DNA from: Rubrivivax sp.
GTDB taxonomy: Bacteria > Pseudomonadota > Gammaproteobacteria > Burkholderiales > Burkholderiaceae_C
Direction: 5' to 3'
Length of the DNA stretch: 64,000 nucleotides
Assembly: GCA_027484825.1 (NCBI GenBank)
Contig: JAIXSE010000035.1
Coordinates: forward strand, 163,698 to 227,697
How positions within the stretch are numbered: the first letter of the stretch is position 1; each line of letters begins with the position of its first letter. Below, one piece after another: positions 8,573 through 17,976 of this stretch. The translations under genes and the position numbers were made by a program. The notes below the pieces were generated by a model that saw only the letters and a program-made list of their open reading frames with translations, did not search any database and was not told the origin of the DNA.

Positions 8573-10122
8573 TTCATCAAGGTCTTTCCCGACAAGGCAT
8601 TGAGCGGCGCGTCCGACACCAGCGTGCCGCCCACCGTGGACACCGTGCCCGCATTGCCGCTGTAGGCATACACCGCCACGCGGGCGTAATCGGCCGGCCA
8701 GTTGAAGCTGGCCACCGCGCCGTCGGCCAGCTCTCCGCTGTCATACAGCTTGGTGCCACTGTTGTTGTACAGGGCCAGCCGCAAGCGGCCGCCGCCGCTG
8801 CAGCGCGCCGTCAGTTTGTAGGGCGTGCCCGCCACCGGCTTGGCCCAGGCCACGGTGCTGATGGTGCGGGTGCTGTAGTTCACCTGCGCCACATCCACCG
8901 CCGTGGCGGGGAACACCACCGCCTGCTTCCAGGTGTCGAAGCTGCCCAGCGGCGAGCTGCGCTGCAGCGACCACTGGCCCCGCAGCGACAGGATGTTCAG
9001 CCGCTGCTCCGGCACGATGGACGCACCATTGCCGTCCACCCAGCCCGACACGCTGACCACCTGCCGAAGCGCAGCCCGCACCATCTGCAGCTCATTGGCG
9101 GTGGTGTTGTCCCAGCCATTGGGCATCAGATTGAAGTTGCTGCCGTTCTCGGCGTAGATGACAAAGGGCGTGCCGTAATTGCGGTCCACCACATAGCCGC
9201 CGTAGCGCTTGAGTGTTTCCGCCACCTTGCGCAGCTTGAGATTGGTGATCGTGCTGGTGTCGAAGGTGGACGGCAGCATCAGCAGCGCCCCTTGCGGGAT
9301 GCTGCCGGTGTTGGTGGTGGCGGCGTTGCTGTCCGCCGAGGTGGCTGGATAGATGTAGGTGGTGGCCGCACTCAGGGCGTTGTAGGTGAGCGAAACAGCC
9401 AGCGCATGCTGATACCAGCCCAGGCCGTCGTCCACCTCCGCCTTGCGGATCACCCCGCCGATGGCCGGCACGCCCACGGCGCGCGCGCCCTGGTAGTAAT
9501 GGCCGCCCTCGCCGAAGCCGCGACCGGCCAGCGGTGCCCAGGCGTACTGGCCAGCGCGCCAGGTGCCGTTGTCCAGCCGGAGCTGGAAGAACGAATGCAC
9601 GATGCCCATGCCCTCGTCGATGATGTCGGCATGCCCGTCCGAGCCAGAGGCCGGCACGACATTGGCCGGCCAGCGCGGAATCACCACCGTGGCCCGGTAG
9701 CTCTCCGCGTCCGGATCCCAGATGCCGCTGGTGTTGCCCACGAGCGGATAGACGGTCACCGACGGGTCCGAGCTCAGCGCCTTGAACACACCGGTGGACC
9801 AGGTGCCCTCGGCCACCGTCGGGTAGTAGTTGGAGGTGGGAATCGAGAAATCGCCCAGCACCGGCGCCACCGGCTGCATGTACCAGGGCGAGAACGCGGC
9901 GAACGGGGTGTCATAGGTGCCGAACACCCGGGCCGGCGTCGTCTGCGCCCGGGCCTGCGGGGCCAGCATGCCGGCAGTGCCGCACAGCACCAGCGCCAGT
10001 GCAGTGCCTGCGAACAGGCGCGCCGGACGATGCGACCGGCCAGCGGGACCCGTCGGACCCGCCGGGCGGGATGGACGGGACATGCGGAATCGCGATGACA
10101 GCGATGTTGACGTCATGGTCAT
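8569..10122 (-). CDS. secreted protein of unknown function, EPS operon paralog B
   Basis: A 517-residue exported protein with a long n-region, a hydrophobic core (LFAGTALALVLCGTAGML) and an AQARAQ cleavage-like site. The body is homologous throughout to the product of 6357-7847, with the same IPRWPA, ASGSDGHAD, HSFFQL, QYAW, QGARA and RYGGYVVDRN blocks, and ends in a beta-rich domain. No known enzyme family is recognised; extracellular action on the exopolysaccharide is inferred from position. ATG 10122 overlaps the upstream stop (ATGA), but AAGGAGG is ideally spaced (7 bases) for the next ATG at 10116. The pair probably arose by duplication around the acetyltransferase gene. Confidence 0.8.
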   Translation of the reverse strand: MTMTSTSLSSRFRMSRPSRPAGPTGPAGRSHRPARLFAGTALALVLCGTAGMLAPQARAQTTPARVFGTYDTPFAAFSPWYMQPVAPVLGDFSIPTSNYYPTVAEGTWSTGVFKALSSDPSVTVYPLVGNTSGIWDPDAESYRATVVIPRWPANVVPASGSDGHADIIDEGMGIVHSFFQLRLDNGTWRAGQYAWAPLAGRGFGEGGHYYQGARAVGVPAIGGVIRKAEVDDGLGWYQHALAVSLTYNALSAATTYIYPATSADSNAATTNTGSIPQGALLMLPSTFDTSTITNLKLRKVAETLKRYGGYVVDRNYGTPFVIYAENGSNFNLMPNGWDNTTANELQMVRAALRQVVSVSGWVDGNGASIVPEQRLNILSLRGQWSLQRSSPLGSFDTWKQAVVFPATAVDVAQVNYSTRTISTVAWAKPVAGTPYKLTARCSGGGRLRLALYNNSGTKLYDSGELADGAVASFNWPADYARVAVYAYSGNAGTVSTVGGTLVSDAPLNALSGKTLMK

Positions 10123-11168
10123 ACCTCCTTCAACCGCTGACCGCGCCCTGCCCCGACACGCTTGGCCAGCTCGTTGAAACGCCGCTCCACCTGGAAGGTG
10201 GAGACGTGCGCAATACCGAAGACCACCAACAACAGCAACGGTCGCTTCAGATATTTGACCCAGAGATCACCGCTGCCCAGCCAGGTGGCCGCCAGGGGCA
10301 AGTGCCACACATAGAGTGCATAGGAAATGGAAGCGATATAGGCAAATATCGGTCCTCCCAACCAGACGGAGAGTCGATGCCCGGGCTGCGCCATCAGTGC
10401 ACCGACCAGGGCGGCTGCCGCATAAGGCTTCAGATAGGTCAGAGGGTTATACACCTCATGGCTGAAAAAGCTGCAGGCCAACATCAGCAGCAGCAGGCTG
10501 GGGATGGCACCCGGCCGCGACAAGACCTGACGCACGGCCGGCCACGCACGGGAGTGCATCACCAGCGCCAGGCAGGCGCCGGCCAGCAGGTCATCGGCGC
10601 GGAACCAGGTGATGCTGGAGCCAGACATGTCGTTGGCCCAGCGCAGGCCGGTGACGGTCAGCAACAGCAACGGGAACAGCCACCAGATGGCCCGCACCCG
10701 CAGCCAGAGCATCAGCGCTGCGAGCAGGTAGAACTGGACCTCGACACACAGGCTCCAGAAGTGGTCGATCGGCGGCACCAGCCACTGCGGCGGCACATTT
10801 GCATAAAAAAACAAATAGCTCAGCGCTGTTTCAAGGTCCACCGGCCGGAACAACCACACGACCGACAGCGCAATCCAGGCAGCCGGCACCACCCGCAACA
10901 GGCGGCGGGCCAGAAAACTGGACACCGTGGGCCGCTTAAGCAGCTGTCCGGTGATCAGGTAGCCGGACAGGATGAAGAACAGGGCCATGCCGAAGATGCC
11001 CAGTGATTCATTCAGCGCCACGCCCGCCACATGAAAGGGCATGAGGTGCGTCCAGAGCACCGCCAGGATGCTGACGGCGCGCACGCCATCCAGAACCGGG
11101 TAGTGCGCAGCGGTCGGCGCCGCGGCGGGGCCGGGCAACTCGCCCGCCGGCGGCAGGGTCGCGCTCAT
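10119..11168 (-). CDS. acyltransferase family 3 membrane protein
   Basis: This 349-residue, about ten-helix membrane protein belongs to the acyltransferase-3 (OafA/ExoZ/OatA-like) family, which moves acetyl or other acyl groups across the membrane onto sugars. The N-terminal HYPVLDGVRAVSILAVLWTH contains the conserved DG-RA-(A/S) block and histidine, FILSGYLIT is the second signature, and ARRLLRVVPAAW the third. It is coupled to its upstream neighbour (ATGA at 11168/11165) and downstream neighbour (10122/10119). The likely role is O-acylation of the exopolysaccharide. Confidence 0.9.
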   Translation of the reverse strand: MSATLPPAGELPGPAAAPTAAHYPVLDGVRAVSILAVLWTHLMPFHVAGVALNESLGIFGMALFFILSGYLITGQLLKRPTVSSFLARRLLRVVPAAWIALSVVWLFRPVDLETALSYLFFYANVPPQWLVPPIDHFWSLCVEVQFYLLAALMLWLRVRAIWWLFPLLLLTVTGLRWANDMSGSSITWFRADDLLAGACLALVMHSRAWPAVRQVLSRPGAIPSLLLLMLACSFFSHEVYNPLTYLKPYAAAALVGALMAQPGHRLSVWLGGPIFAYIASISYALYVWHLPLAATWLGSGDLWVKYLKRPLLLLVVFGIAHVSTFQVERRFNELAKRVGAGRGQRLKEV

Positions 11169-12865
11169 CGGCCGCGCCCCTGGGGACCGGCACCGGGGGC
11201 GCGGGGATCTCGGCGCGAGTCATTGCGCCCGCCCCGTCCCGGCCCGCCTCGGCCGCCGCCCGGGCCCTTGAGCGCCCCCGCCTGGGCCGGCACATGACGC
11301 GTCAGGCCCATCGGCACGGTATTCAGCCAGGCGGTGGCGCTCACCGACCGTTCGGCGGCAGCCCCCGCTTCGCCCCGCGCCCGTGCCTGGGCGCTGGGCC
11401 GAATGCCCCAGGTCCGGCGGTACCGGCCTTCCCGCAAGCCATCCGGCACCAGCCGCATGGCCAGCGCACACAGGCAGCCCATGCTGAACCAGAAGTACCA
11501 GTTGTAGATCAGGTAGGCGAACATGTTGTCCGAGCTGGACACCAGGAAGTTGGCCACCAGCAGGCACATGCCGATCAGCGCCAGCAGCGGCTTGACCACA
11601 AACAGCCGCTTGATCATGCGCGCGGTGCTGAAGTAGAGCCACAGGTAGCCCGCCAGCCCCAGGGCGCCCAGTTCAAAGAAGGTCTGCACCAGCGCACTGT
11701 GGGCGCCCCACTTCATCACCCCGGCCATGGAGAAGAAGTCCTGCGACAGGGCAAAGAAGGACTCCGCCCCGTAGCCGGCCAGATAACGGGTGGGCGACAT
11801 CCAGGTCAGCGCCTCGGTCCACAGCAGCTTGCGCCAGGCGAAGGAATTGAGCTTGGCGTACTGCACCACCTCATTGCCCTCGGTCAGACCCATCACCCGC
11901 TCTCGCAGCTCGGGCAGGGCCATGAAGCCGGCCATGCCGATGATCACAAGGTAGACGAGATAGCGCCGCTCCCGCACCAGGCCGTAGACGCTGAAGATCA
12001 TCAGGACCGAGATCCAGGCGCTGCGCGTCTTGGTGGTGTAGAGCAGGCCCAGCAGCAGCAGCATGTAGCCCACCACTGCGGCGGTTGTGAAGACGGTCTT
12101 GCCGATCTGCTGGCTTTTCCACCGGTAGAACAGCACGCCCAGAGACAGCACCAGGTAGAAGGCCAGAATGTTGGCATGGGGGAACGGGCCGCCATAACGC
12201 AGGCCCGACTCTTCCAGCGCATCCCCGCCACCAGCGGTGCGGCCCATGGCGATGTAGGCCAGCGACACCAGCGCCACCGGCACCGACGACCAGGTGACGA
12301 TCTTCAGCATCTTGTTGAAATCGTCCTCGTCCTGCACCAGGAAGAAGGCCACCAGGAACAGCGCCACCACCGACAAATAGCCGAGGAACAGGCGGATGGC
12401 CGCCACCTTCTCCGGGGAATAGATCAGGCCCAGGGCCTGCATCAGCAGCAGCGGGCCCCACACCCACCAGGCCTGCTTGGGCAGGCGTTTGGGATCGCGG
12501 GAGATGATCAGCGCGGCCAGCAAAATGACCAGCGCATTGAGCAGGCCACCCAGGCCGCCGACCGCGGCCATGCGGGCCTGCTCGAAGATCGGATTGGCGC
12601 CGGCGCGGATCAGCAGCACCACGATCAGGAAGGCTTCGCGGCTGTAGATGAAAAGGAAGGCGGTCAGCAGCACCAGCGGCATCACCGCCAGCATCACCGG
12701 CTTGTCTTCGGCAAAGCCGCCCATCAGGACGCTGGCCCAGCCGATCACCACCGCGCCGACGGCCAGACCGACCAGGCCCAGGAAGCCGGTCCCGTCCATG
12801 CCGTAGGCCACGCTGCGCCACAGCCGCAGTCCGTTTCCCCACCAACGCAAAGAGATGTCCTTCAC
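11165..12865 (-). CDS. O-antigen ligase/polymerase-like membrane protein (putative EPS polymerase)
   Basis: A 566-residue polytopic membrane protein with about 11-12 helices and a large periplasmic loop (TEGNEVVQYAKLNSFAWRK to GAHSALVQTFFELG). The loop carries the conserved GHS-like GAHSALVQ motif with E and N residues typical of Wzy_C/O-antigen ligase proteins. In an operon with Wzz-like, Wza-like and Wzx-like genes it is the best candidate for the exopolysaccharide polymerase. The start is a GTG at 12865. The C-terminal 100 residues are Gly/Arg/Pro-rich and look like disordered cytoplasmic tail. Polymerase versus ligase cannot be separated from sequence alone. Confidence 0.82.
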   Translation of the reverse strand: MKDISLRWWGNGLRLWRSVAYGMDGTGFLGLVGLAVGAVVIGWASVLMGGFAEDKPVMLAVMPLVLLTAFLFIYSREAFLIVVLLIRAGANPIFEQARMAAVGGLGGLLNALVILLAALIISRDPKRLPKQAWWVWGPLLLMQALGLIYSPEKVAAIRLFLGYLSVVALFLVAFFLVQDEDDFNKMLKIVTWSSVPVALVSLAYIAMGRTAGGGDALEESGLRYGGPFPHANILAFYLVLSLGVLFYRWKSQQIGKTVFTTAAVVGYMLLLLGLLYTTKTRSAWISVLMIFSVYGLVRERRYLVYLVIIGMAGFMALPELRERVMGLTEGNEVVQYAKLNSFAWRKLLWTEALTWMSPTRYLAGYGAESFFALSQDFFSMAGVMKWGAHSALVQTFFELGALGLAGYLWLYFSTARMIKRLFVVKPLLALIGMCLLVANFLVSSSDNMFAYLIYNWYFWFSMGCLCALAMRLVPDGLREGRYRRTWGIRPSAQARARGEAGAAAERSVSATAWLNTVPMGLTRHVPAQAGALKGPGGGRGGPGRGGRNDSRRDPRAPGAGPQGRGR

Positions 12866-12919
12866 TGCAAGTCGCTTCCTGTCACTGCCCGTCGCTGCCC
12901 GTCCGTCCGCCCTGCGTCC

Positions 12920-13669
12920 TCAGCGCACCAGCAGACCGCGGCTGGTCGCCGGCACGGCCGCGACCATCTCCTGGAGGAAGGTCTCCATCAGCGCCTGCGA
13001 GGCCGGCGCTTCATCGGCCTTGCCCAGGCGCTGGGACACCCGCACCAGCACACCGTCCGGAATGCGGCCCTTGAAGCCCTCCTGCAGGATGTACCAGCGG
13101 GCCTGCAGACCATCGCCACCATACATGCTGCCGATGCGGATCCAGTAACGAACTGCCTCAAAGCCGCCGCCGCGGGCTTCGGTCAGGATCTGGGTGGTGG
13201 GAACGGGTGCCGTGCGCGCGTCGGTGCTGATGGCGTGGCCGCTGCCGATCTGGCGGACGGCAAAGCCCTGCGCCGGGTAGCAGACCTCCGGCCGGTGGAC
13301 CTTCACATCCTGCCGCTGGCGCTCGCCCCAGGCCAGGGCCAGCATGATCTGGTCGCCGCGGCTGTTGGCATAGGTGCGCATGACGGTCTGGTCATACGGC
13401 TGCTCCTGCACCGTCTCCACGCCCTGGGCAACATCCACCTGCGTGGTGGAGTCGGCCACGACACGCCAGTCGCCAAAGGCCTTGGGCACGACAGCGTCCA
13501 GACTGGGCGCATTGGTGATGGCCTGCAGGCGCGGCGTGGCCAGCCAGGCGCAGGCCGCAGCGGCCATCATCACCAGCAGGCCCATGATGGCGGTGTAGAT
13601 CGAGAACTGCGGAATGCGGACGCCAGCCGGGCCCGGGCGGGCGTCGGTGTCGGGAGGAATGGCGCTCAT
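12920..13669 (-). CDS. epsI: exosortase-associated protein EpsI
   Basis: A 249-residue protein with one N-terminal membrane helix (residues 22-44) and a periplasmic domain of the EpsI family that accompanies exosortases. The family block VHRPEVCYPAQGF is present, with YDQTVMRTYANSRGDQIMLA before it. EpsI domains occur next to or fused to exosortases; their biochemical role is not settled. AAGGAGG lies 4 bases before ATG 13669, which overlaps the exosortase stop as ATGA, so the pair is translationally coupled. Confidence 0.92.
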   Translation of the reverse strand: MSAIPPDTDARPGPAGVRIPQFSIYTAIMGLLVMMAAAACAWLATPRLQAITNAPSLDAVVPKAFGDWRVVADSTTQVDVAQGVETVQEQPYDQTVMRTYANSRGDQIMLALAWGERQRQDVKVHRPEVCYPAQGFAVRQIGSGHAISTDARTAPVPTTQILTEARGGGFEAVRYWIRIGSMYGGDGLQARWYILQEGFKGRIPDGVLVRVSQRLGKADEAPASQALMETFLQEMVAAVPATSRGLLVR

Positions 13670-14604
13670 GCGGCCTCCTTGCGATGACGGCGTTCGACCC
13701 GCAGCGACACGGCGCGCAGCAGGCTGTCGGTCAGCACGATCAGCATCAGCGCGGTCAGGAACAGCGCCATGCCGGAGAACTCGTGCATGAAGCCCTGCCC
13801 CACGTCGTCGCCGAGGTGGTAGGTGAGCAGGGCCAGGATCAGGATACGGATCACGTTGGACGAATAGGAGATCGGCACGATCAACAGGGCCAGCGTGAAG
13901 TTGCGGAACACCGACTCATGGCGCACCACATTCATGTAGAGCAGGCCAAGGGCTTCCAGGGTGAACAGCGAATTCAGCCCGGCGCAGGCATCGGCCACCA
14001 TCAGCTGGTAGGAGCCGATCTGCAGAATCACGCCGGAGCGCGCCACCGGATAGCCCAGGTGATACATCAGCTGCTCGGCGCCCCAGGAGGCGGCCAGCTT
14101 CATCGGCTGGGTGATCACATCCACGATGGACGCCGGCAGCGGCACCGCGAACAGCAGCAGGAAGAAGGCGAACCAGTAACGCCGCGCGATGCCCGGCCCC
14201 AGCAGCAGCAGCGCAATGCCCAGCAGCACCGGCAGCAGCGAGCCCAGCTCCAGCAGCGCAATCGACTGCGAGCGGCCCAGCACGTAGGCGGCCGCGCCCA
14301 GCAGCATCACCGCCCAGCCCAGCACCGGCGCGGGACGCGGCTCGAAGCGCTCGCCCTGCCCGGCCAGCCGCCGGGTCTGGAAGTAGAAGTACCAGGCGGA
14401 CAGCGCCAGCACGATCGGACCATGGCTGTTGCGGTCTCCGCGCCAGGGCCCATGCATGAAATCGATGATGGTGGGTACATACAGGACCGCCAGGCCCAGG
14501 GCCAGCATCACCAGCACCAGACGGTTGGCGGCCCAGAACGGCCCGAACCGGGGTGCCACCCGGCCCGGGTCGCCGGGGAGGACATTGCGCGACATGACTT
14601 TCAC
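13666..14604 (-). CDS. xrtB: exosortase B
   Basis: A 312-residue multispanning membrane protein of the exosortase/archaeosortase family, a transpeptidase thought to cleave and attach PEP-CTERM proteins. All three catalytic residues are visible: Cys207 in ADACAGLNSL, Arg253 in NVIRIL and His274 in GFMHEFSG. Length and the partner EpsI point to the XrtB subgroup found in betaproteobacterial exopolysaccharide operons. The start is taken as GTG 14604, behind GGGA; an ATG at 14595 is the alternative. No PEP-CTERM tail was seen on any protein in this window, so its substrates must be encoded elsewhere. Confidence 0.93.
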   Translation of the reverse strand: MKVMSRNVLPGDPGRVAPRFGPFWAANRLVLVMLALGLAVLYVPTIIDFMHGPWRGDRNSHGPIVLALSAWYFYFQTRRLAGQGERFEPRPAPVLGWAVMLLGAAAYVLGRSQSIALLELGSLLPVLLGIALLLLGPGIARRYWFAFFLLLFAVPLPASIVDVITQPMKLAASWGAEQLMYHLGYPVARSGVILQIGSYQLMVADACAGLNSLFTLEALGLLYMNVVRHESVFRNFTLALLIVPISYSSNVIRILILALLTYHLGDDVGQGFMHEFSGMALFLTALMLIVLTDSLLRAVSLRVERRHRKEAA

Positions 14605-14687
14605 TGGATTCCCTGCGAAGGCGACAACACCGGGCCACCGCAGTCAGCGGCGACCCTCGGCAAGCGATGCGGCTCTGCGGCCCTTGA

Positions 14688-15602
14688 TCAGTATTGGTTC
14701 ATGACCGTGCCCAGCAGCGTCGTGTTGATGCCGTCCAGACTGTCGGTCAATTCCTGCAAGGCCAGCACGCGCGAGCGGTCCTGGCGGGCGAGCACCAGGG
14801 CGGCGCCGCAGCGGGAGGCCACGATGGACGCGTCCGCGCCATACAGGGCGGCGGAGGTGTCCACCACGACGTGGTCAAACTTGCCGGCCAGCTCGCGCAT
14901 CAGCATGCCGAAGGCGGGGCGTTCCAGCAGTTCCACCGGGTTGGGCGGCACGGCGCCCACCGGCAGAACGAACAGGCTGTTCATGCCTTCCACCTGCTGG
15001 ATCACCCGCGGCTCGCTGCGGCCCGACAGGATGGACGACAGGCCGGCCTGGTTGTTCACGTCGAAGATCTCATGCTGGCGCGGACGGCGCAGGTCCGCAT
15101 CCACCAGCAGCGTACGACCGCCCAGCTGCGCCAGCGTGACGGCCAGGTTGGCGGTGAAGTAGCTCTTGCCGTCCATGGTGTCGGGGCTGATGACGGCCAG
15201 CGCCCGGCGCGGTTCGCCCTCGCGGTAGAGCCGCATCATGATCTGGCTGCGGATGCCGCGGAAGACTTCCGCCTGGGACGAGAACGGCTGGTTCAGCGCG
15301 ATCAGCTCGGGGCTGCGGCTCTTGCGCTCGCTGGCGGCATACGGATAGTGGAACTGCTTGGACAGCGCTTCCAGCACGTCTTCCGCATTGGCATAACCCA
15401 GCGCCACGGCCGCTTCACCGAAGCGGATGCCGCGCTCGCGCTGGTACTGCAGCACCCGCTCGACCTGGTCGGCGCTGAGGTTGCGGGTCTCGGCGATGAT
15501 GGCGCCGATGGACCGATCATGCAGACCGGCGGTGGGTTTGGAAGTCTGGGCGTCCACGGGTTTGCTGGAGGCGTAGTGGAGGGGTTCCTTCAGATCGGAC
15601 AT
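14688..15602 (-). CDS. epsG: EpsG-type chain-length determinant tyrosine kinase/ATPase
   Basis: A 304-residue protein of the EpsG/CapB family, the cytoplasmic ATPase partner of Wzz-like EpsF. Residues 30-95 resemble the small N-terminal domain (DRSIGAIIAETRNLSADQVERV) also seen in GspE-type proteins. The ATPase core follows, with SPDTMDGKSYFTANLA at the Walker A position, TLLVDADLRRPRQHEIF (Walker A' and DLRRP) and HVVVDTSA (Walker B). The Walker A lacks the usual PGEGKS glycine and there is no C-terminal tyrosine cluster, only a final NQY. The ATG at 15602 overlaps the epsF stop (TGATG). Confidence 0.9.
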   Translation of the reverse strand: MSDLKEPLHYASSKPVDAQTSKPTAGLHDRSIGAIIAETRNLSADQVERVLQYQRERGIRFGEAAVALGYANAEDVLEALSKQFHYPYAASERKSRSPELIALNQPFSSQAEVFRGIRSQIMMRLYREGEPRRALAVISPDTMDGKSYFTANLAVTLAQLGGRTLLVDADLRRPRQHEIFDVNNQAGLSSILSGRSEPRVIQQVEGMNSLFVLPVGAVPPNPVELLERPAFGMLMRELAGKFDHVVVDTSAALYGADASIVASRCGAALVLARQDRSRVLALQELTDSLDGINTTLLGTVMNQY

Positions 15603-17014
15603 CAAGCCGCTCCTCGCGTGGCGTGGCCCAGCAGGCGGCGTTCGGCCGCCGGCAGTGCCTTGTTGGGACGCTTGTTGGGCGCGGGCAGGACACCCAGCAT
15701 CGGAATCTGCAGAAGCGCCATGACGTCGTCGGCATCGCGGATCTTGCGGTCGCGCATTTCCAGCAGCAGCGCCATGCCGATGGCCAGCACCAGGCCCGCC
15801 ACGAAGGCCAGCGCGGTGTTCAGGCCCACGCGGGGCGAGGCCGGGCGCATCGGCGCGGTCGCCTCGGTCAGGATGGTGACGTTGCTCTGGGTGCTCTGGC
15901 TTTCCAGATTGGTCTGCGTCAGTCGGGCGGCGATGCTGTCGTAGCCGCGCTGGGCGCTGTCGACCTCGCGGATCAGGCCGGCGGCCTCGTCACGCGCTTC
16001 CTTGAGCTTCATGACCTTGGTCCGCTGCGCATCCAGGGCGGCGCGGATGTCCGCTTCGCGCTGGCGGTTGATGGTGTTGGTCACACCGACCGCGCCGGTC
16101 ACGCGGCGGATTTCAGCGGCCATCTTGGAGCGCAGGTCCGCCACCGAGGCCTTGGCTTCGATGACCTGCGGATGGGCGTCGCCGTAGCGGGTGCTCAATT
16201 CCTGCAGGCGGGCTTCGGAGCGGCTCAGCTCACCCTTGAGCGAGGAGACCACCGGATTGGCCAGCACGTCGGGCAGCGTGTCGCTGCCGCGGGCGGCGGC
16301 GCCCTGCCGGCTGTTGGATTCGGCAGTCACCGACTGCACCGCCACCAGTTGAGAGGACAGCTCGGACAGACGCGAACTCTCGATGTCCATGCGCTCGTCG
16401 GTGGCCAGGATGCCGTGCTCCCGCTCATAGGCGGACAGCTTGGTCTTGGCGGCTTCCAGCTTCTCCAGCGCGGCCTTGGACTGCTGCTCGAAGTAGCCGG
16501 CGTACTGACGGGCCGGATCCACCCGCAGCTCCAGCGTCGTGCCGACATAGGCCCGCACGAAGGCGTTGGCGAAGGCGGCGGCGGCATCGGGCTGCGGCGA
16601 CTTGTAGGTCACCACCAGCACATTGCTTTCCTTGGAGGGCTTGACCTCCATGTTGCCGCGCAGGCCACCGGCCAGCCATTGCTCGATGCTGCCCTGACCG
16701 CCGGTGGCGGCCATCCACTGCTGGCGCACCTCGGCGTTGTCGGCCAGCTTCAGGTCCTTGACCACCCGCAGGGCCACACGGTCGCTGGCGATCACATCGA
16801 CCTGCGTGTTCATGTAGGAGGGGGAAGCCAGGCCCGGATAGATCAGGGCGGAAATGGGATCCGGCTTGGCATCGATGAGTACCGACGCGGCGGCCACATA
16901 CTTCGGCTGCATCGACAGGCTGACGCCGAGTGCGGTCAGGGTGGTCAACACCACCACCAGCAGCACCAGCGACCAACGAGCCAAGATGATGGAAATCAAC
17001 TTGCTGGGCGTCAC
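15602..17014 (-). CDS. epsF: EpsF chain-length determinant (Wzz-like) protein
   Basis: A 470-residue polysaccharide co-polymerase. It has an N-terminal membrane helix (residues 12-33), a Wzz domain (KYVAAASVLIDAKPDPIS), a long periplasmic coiled coil (about 150-370) and a C-terminal helix (LNTALAFVAGLVLAIGMALL). A GNVR-like block before the last helix (VTILTEATAPMRPASPRVGL) is typical. It controls polymer length and links the polymerase to the EpsE export channel. The GTG start at 17014 has AAGGAG 6 bases upstream. It overlaps epsG by one base, as expected for a two-part BY-kinase. Confidence 0.93.
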   Translation of the reverse strand: MTPSKLISIILARWSLVLLVVVLTTLTALGVSLSMQPKYVAAASVLIDAKPDPISALIYPGLASPSYMNTQVDVIASDRVALRVVKDLKLADNAEVRQQWMAATGGQGSIEQWLAGGLRGNMEVKPSKESNVLVVTYKSPQPDAAAAFANAFVRAYVGTTLELRVDPARQYAGYFEQQSKAALEKLEAAKTKLSAYEREHGILATDERMDIESSRLSELSSQLVAVQSVTAESNSRQGAAARGSDTLPDVLANPVVSSLKGELSRSEARLQELSTRYGDAHPQVIEAKASVADLRSKMAAEIRRVTGAVGVTNTINRQREADIRAALDAQRTKVMKLKEARDEAAGLIREVDSAQRGYDSIAARLTQTNLESQSTQSNVTILTEATAPMRPASPRVGLNTALAFVAGLVLAIGMALLLEMRDRKIRDADDVMALLQIPMLGVLPAPNKRPNKALPAAERRLLGHATRGAA

Positions 17015-17088
17015 GACTCACTCCTTCGCCGGGCCCCGTCGGCCCGGCTGCTTGCACCGGCTGCACAGGCCCGCCGGTCTTCTCGAAA

Positions 17089-17976
17089 TCAGAACAGGCT
17101 TTCGCGCACGTAGATGACGTCGCCATCCTTGAGCGACTCATCCATGGCCGGCTTGAGCTCCTGCACCTTGCCGTCCGCCCCCTTGCGATGCACGCGGATA
17201 CCGCGGTCGGTGCCGCGCAGCGTCAGGCCGCCCCCGGCGGCCAGGCCTTGCAGCAGGGTCATGCCGCGCTCCAGGCGGATCTGGCCCGGCTTCTGAACTT
17301 CACCATAGATGTAGATCATGGGGAAGCGGTCCACCCACAGCACGTCGCCGTTCTGGATGATGATGTCCTGCTCGCGGCCGTTCGGGCCGAACAGGGTGGG
17401 CAGGTCCACTTCCATGCGGAACGGTTTGCCGCCGCGTTGACCGGAGACGACCAGCAGGTCACCCCCGGATGCCGCCACGCCGCGGGCGTTGGCCAGCAGG
17501 TCGGTCAGCCGGGTGTCGGCCAGTTCCAGCGGATACCGGCCGGGCTGGTTCACGGCCCCCAGCACGCTGGCCTGGTTGCCGTTGACCTTCATCACCAGGA
17601 TGCTGACCTGCGGCTGCTTGACGAAGTTGCCCTTGCGCAGGCCGTCGGCAATGCGGTTCTCGGCTTCACTCACCGACAGCCCACCCACTCGCAGCGCGCC
17701 CAGCAGCGGGAAGGAGATGGTGCCGGCTTCGGAGACCCGGGTCTCCAGCGTCATGTCCGGATTCTGGAAGACGGTGATGCGGATGGCATCGCCGGAACCG
17801 AGGCGGTATTCGGCGGTGGCGCCGGAGACCAGGCCCACCGGGGCCGGCTGAGCGGCGGCGGGGGCGCTGGCGCGCGCAGCGCCGCCGGTCTGTGCCAGCG
17901 CGCTGACCGAGATCAGCAGCGCTGCGGCGCCGGTGGCCAGAGGCTTCAGGAAATGGCGCGTCTGAATCTTCATCAT
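17089..17976 (-). CDS. epsE: EpsE polysaccharide export protein (Wza-like)
   Basis: A 295-residue exported protein with a Sec signal (LATGAAALLISVSALA) and no lipobox. The Poly_export domain begins at YRLGSGDAIRITVFQNPDM and is followed by two SLBB-like domains (ASVLGAVNQPGRYPLE and IYIYGEVQKPGQIRLERG). Wza-family proteins form the outer-membrane channel for polysaccharide export; without a lipid anchor this version may use its C-terminus or partners. ATG 17976 overlaps the epsD stop (ATGA). It is followed by epsF after 74 bases. Confidence 0.93.
   Translation of the reverse strand: MMKIQTRHFLKPLATGAAALLISVSALAQTGGAARASAPAAAQPAPVGLVSGATAEYRLGSGDAIRITVFQNPDMTLETRVSEAGTISFPLLGALRVGGLSVSEAENRIADGLRKGNFVKQPQVSILVMKVNGNQASVLGAVNQPGRYPLELADTRLTDLLANARGVAASGGDLLVVSGQRGGKPFRMEVDLPTLFGPNGREQDIIIQNGDVLWVDRFPMIYIYGEVQKPGQIRLERGMTLLQGLAAGGGLTLRGTDRGIRVHRKGADGKVQELKPAMDESLKDGDVIYVRESLF

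Noticed and set aside
11294..13687. 797-codon open frame antisense to the Wzy-like and epsI genes
   Set aside because: Composition dominated by His/Gln/Arg and no domain; the sense genes have membrane segments and family motifs.
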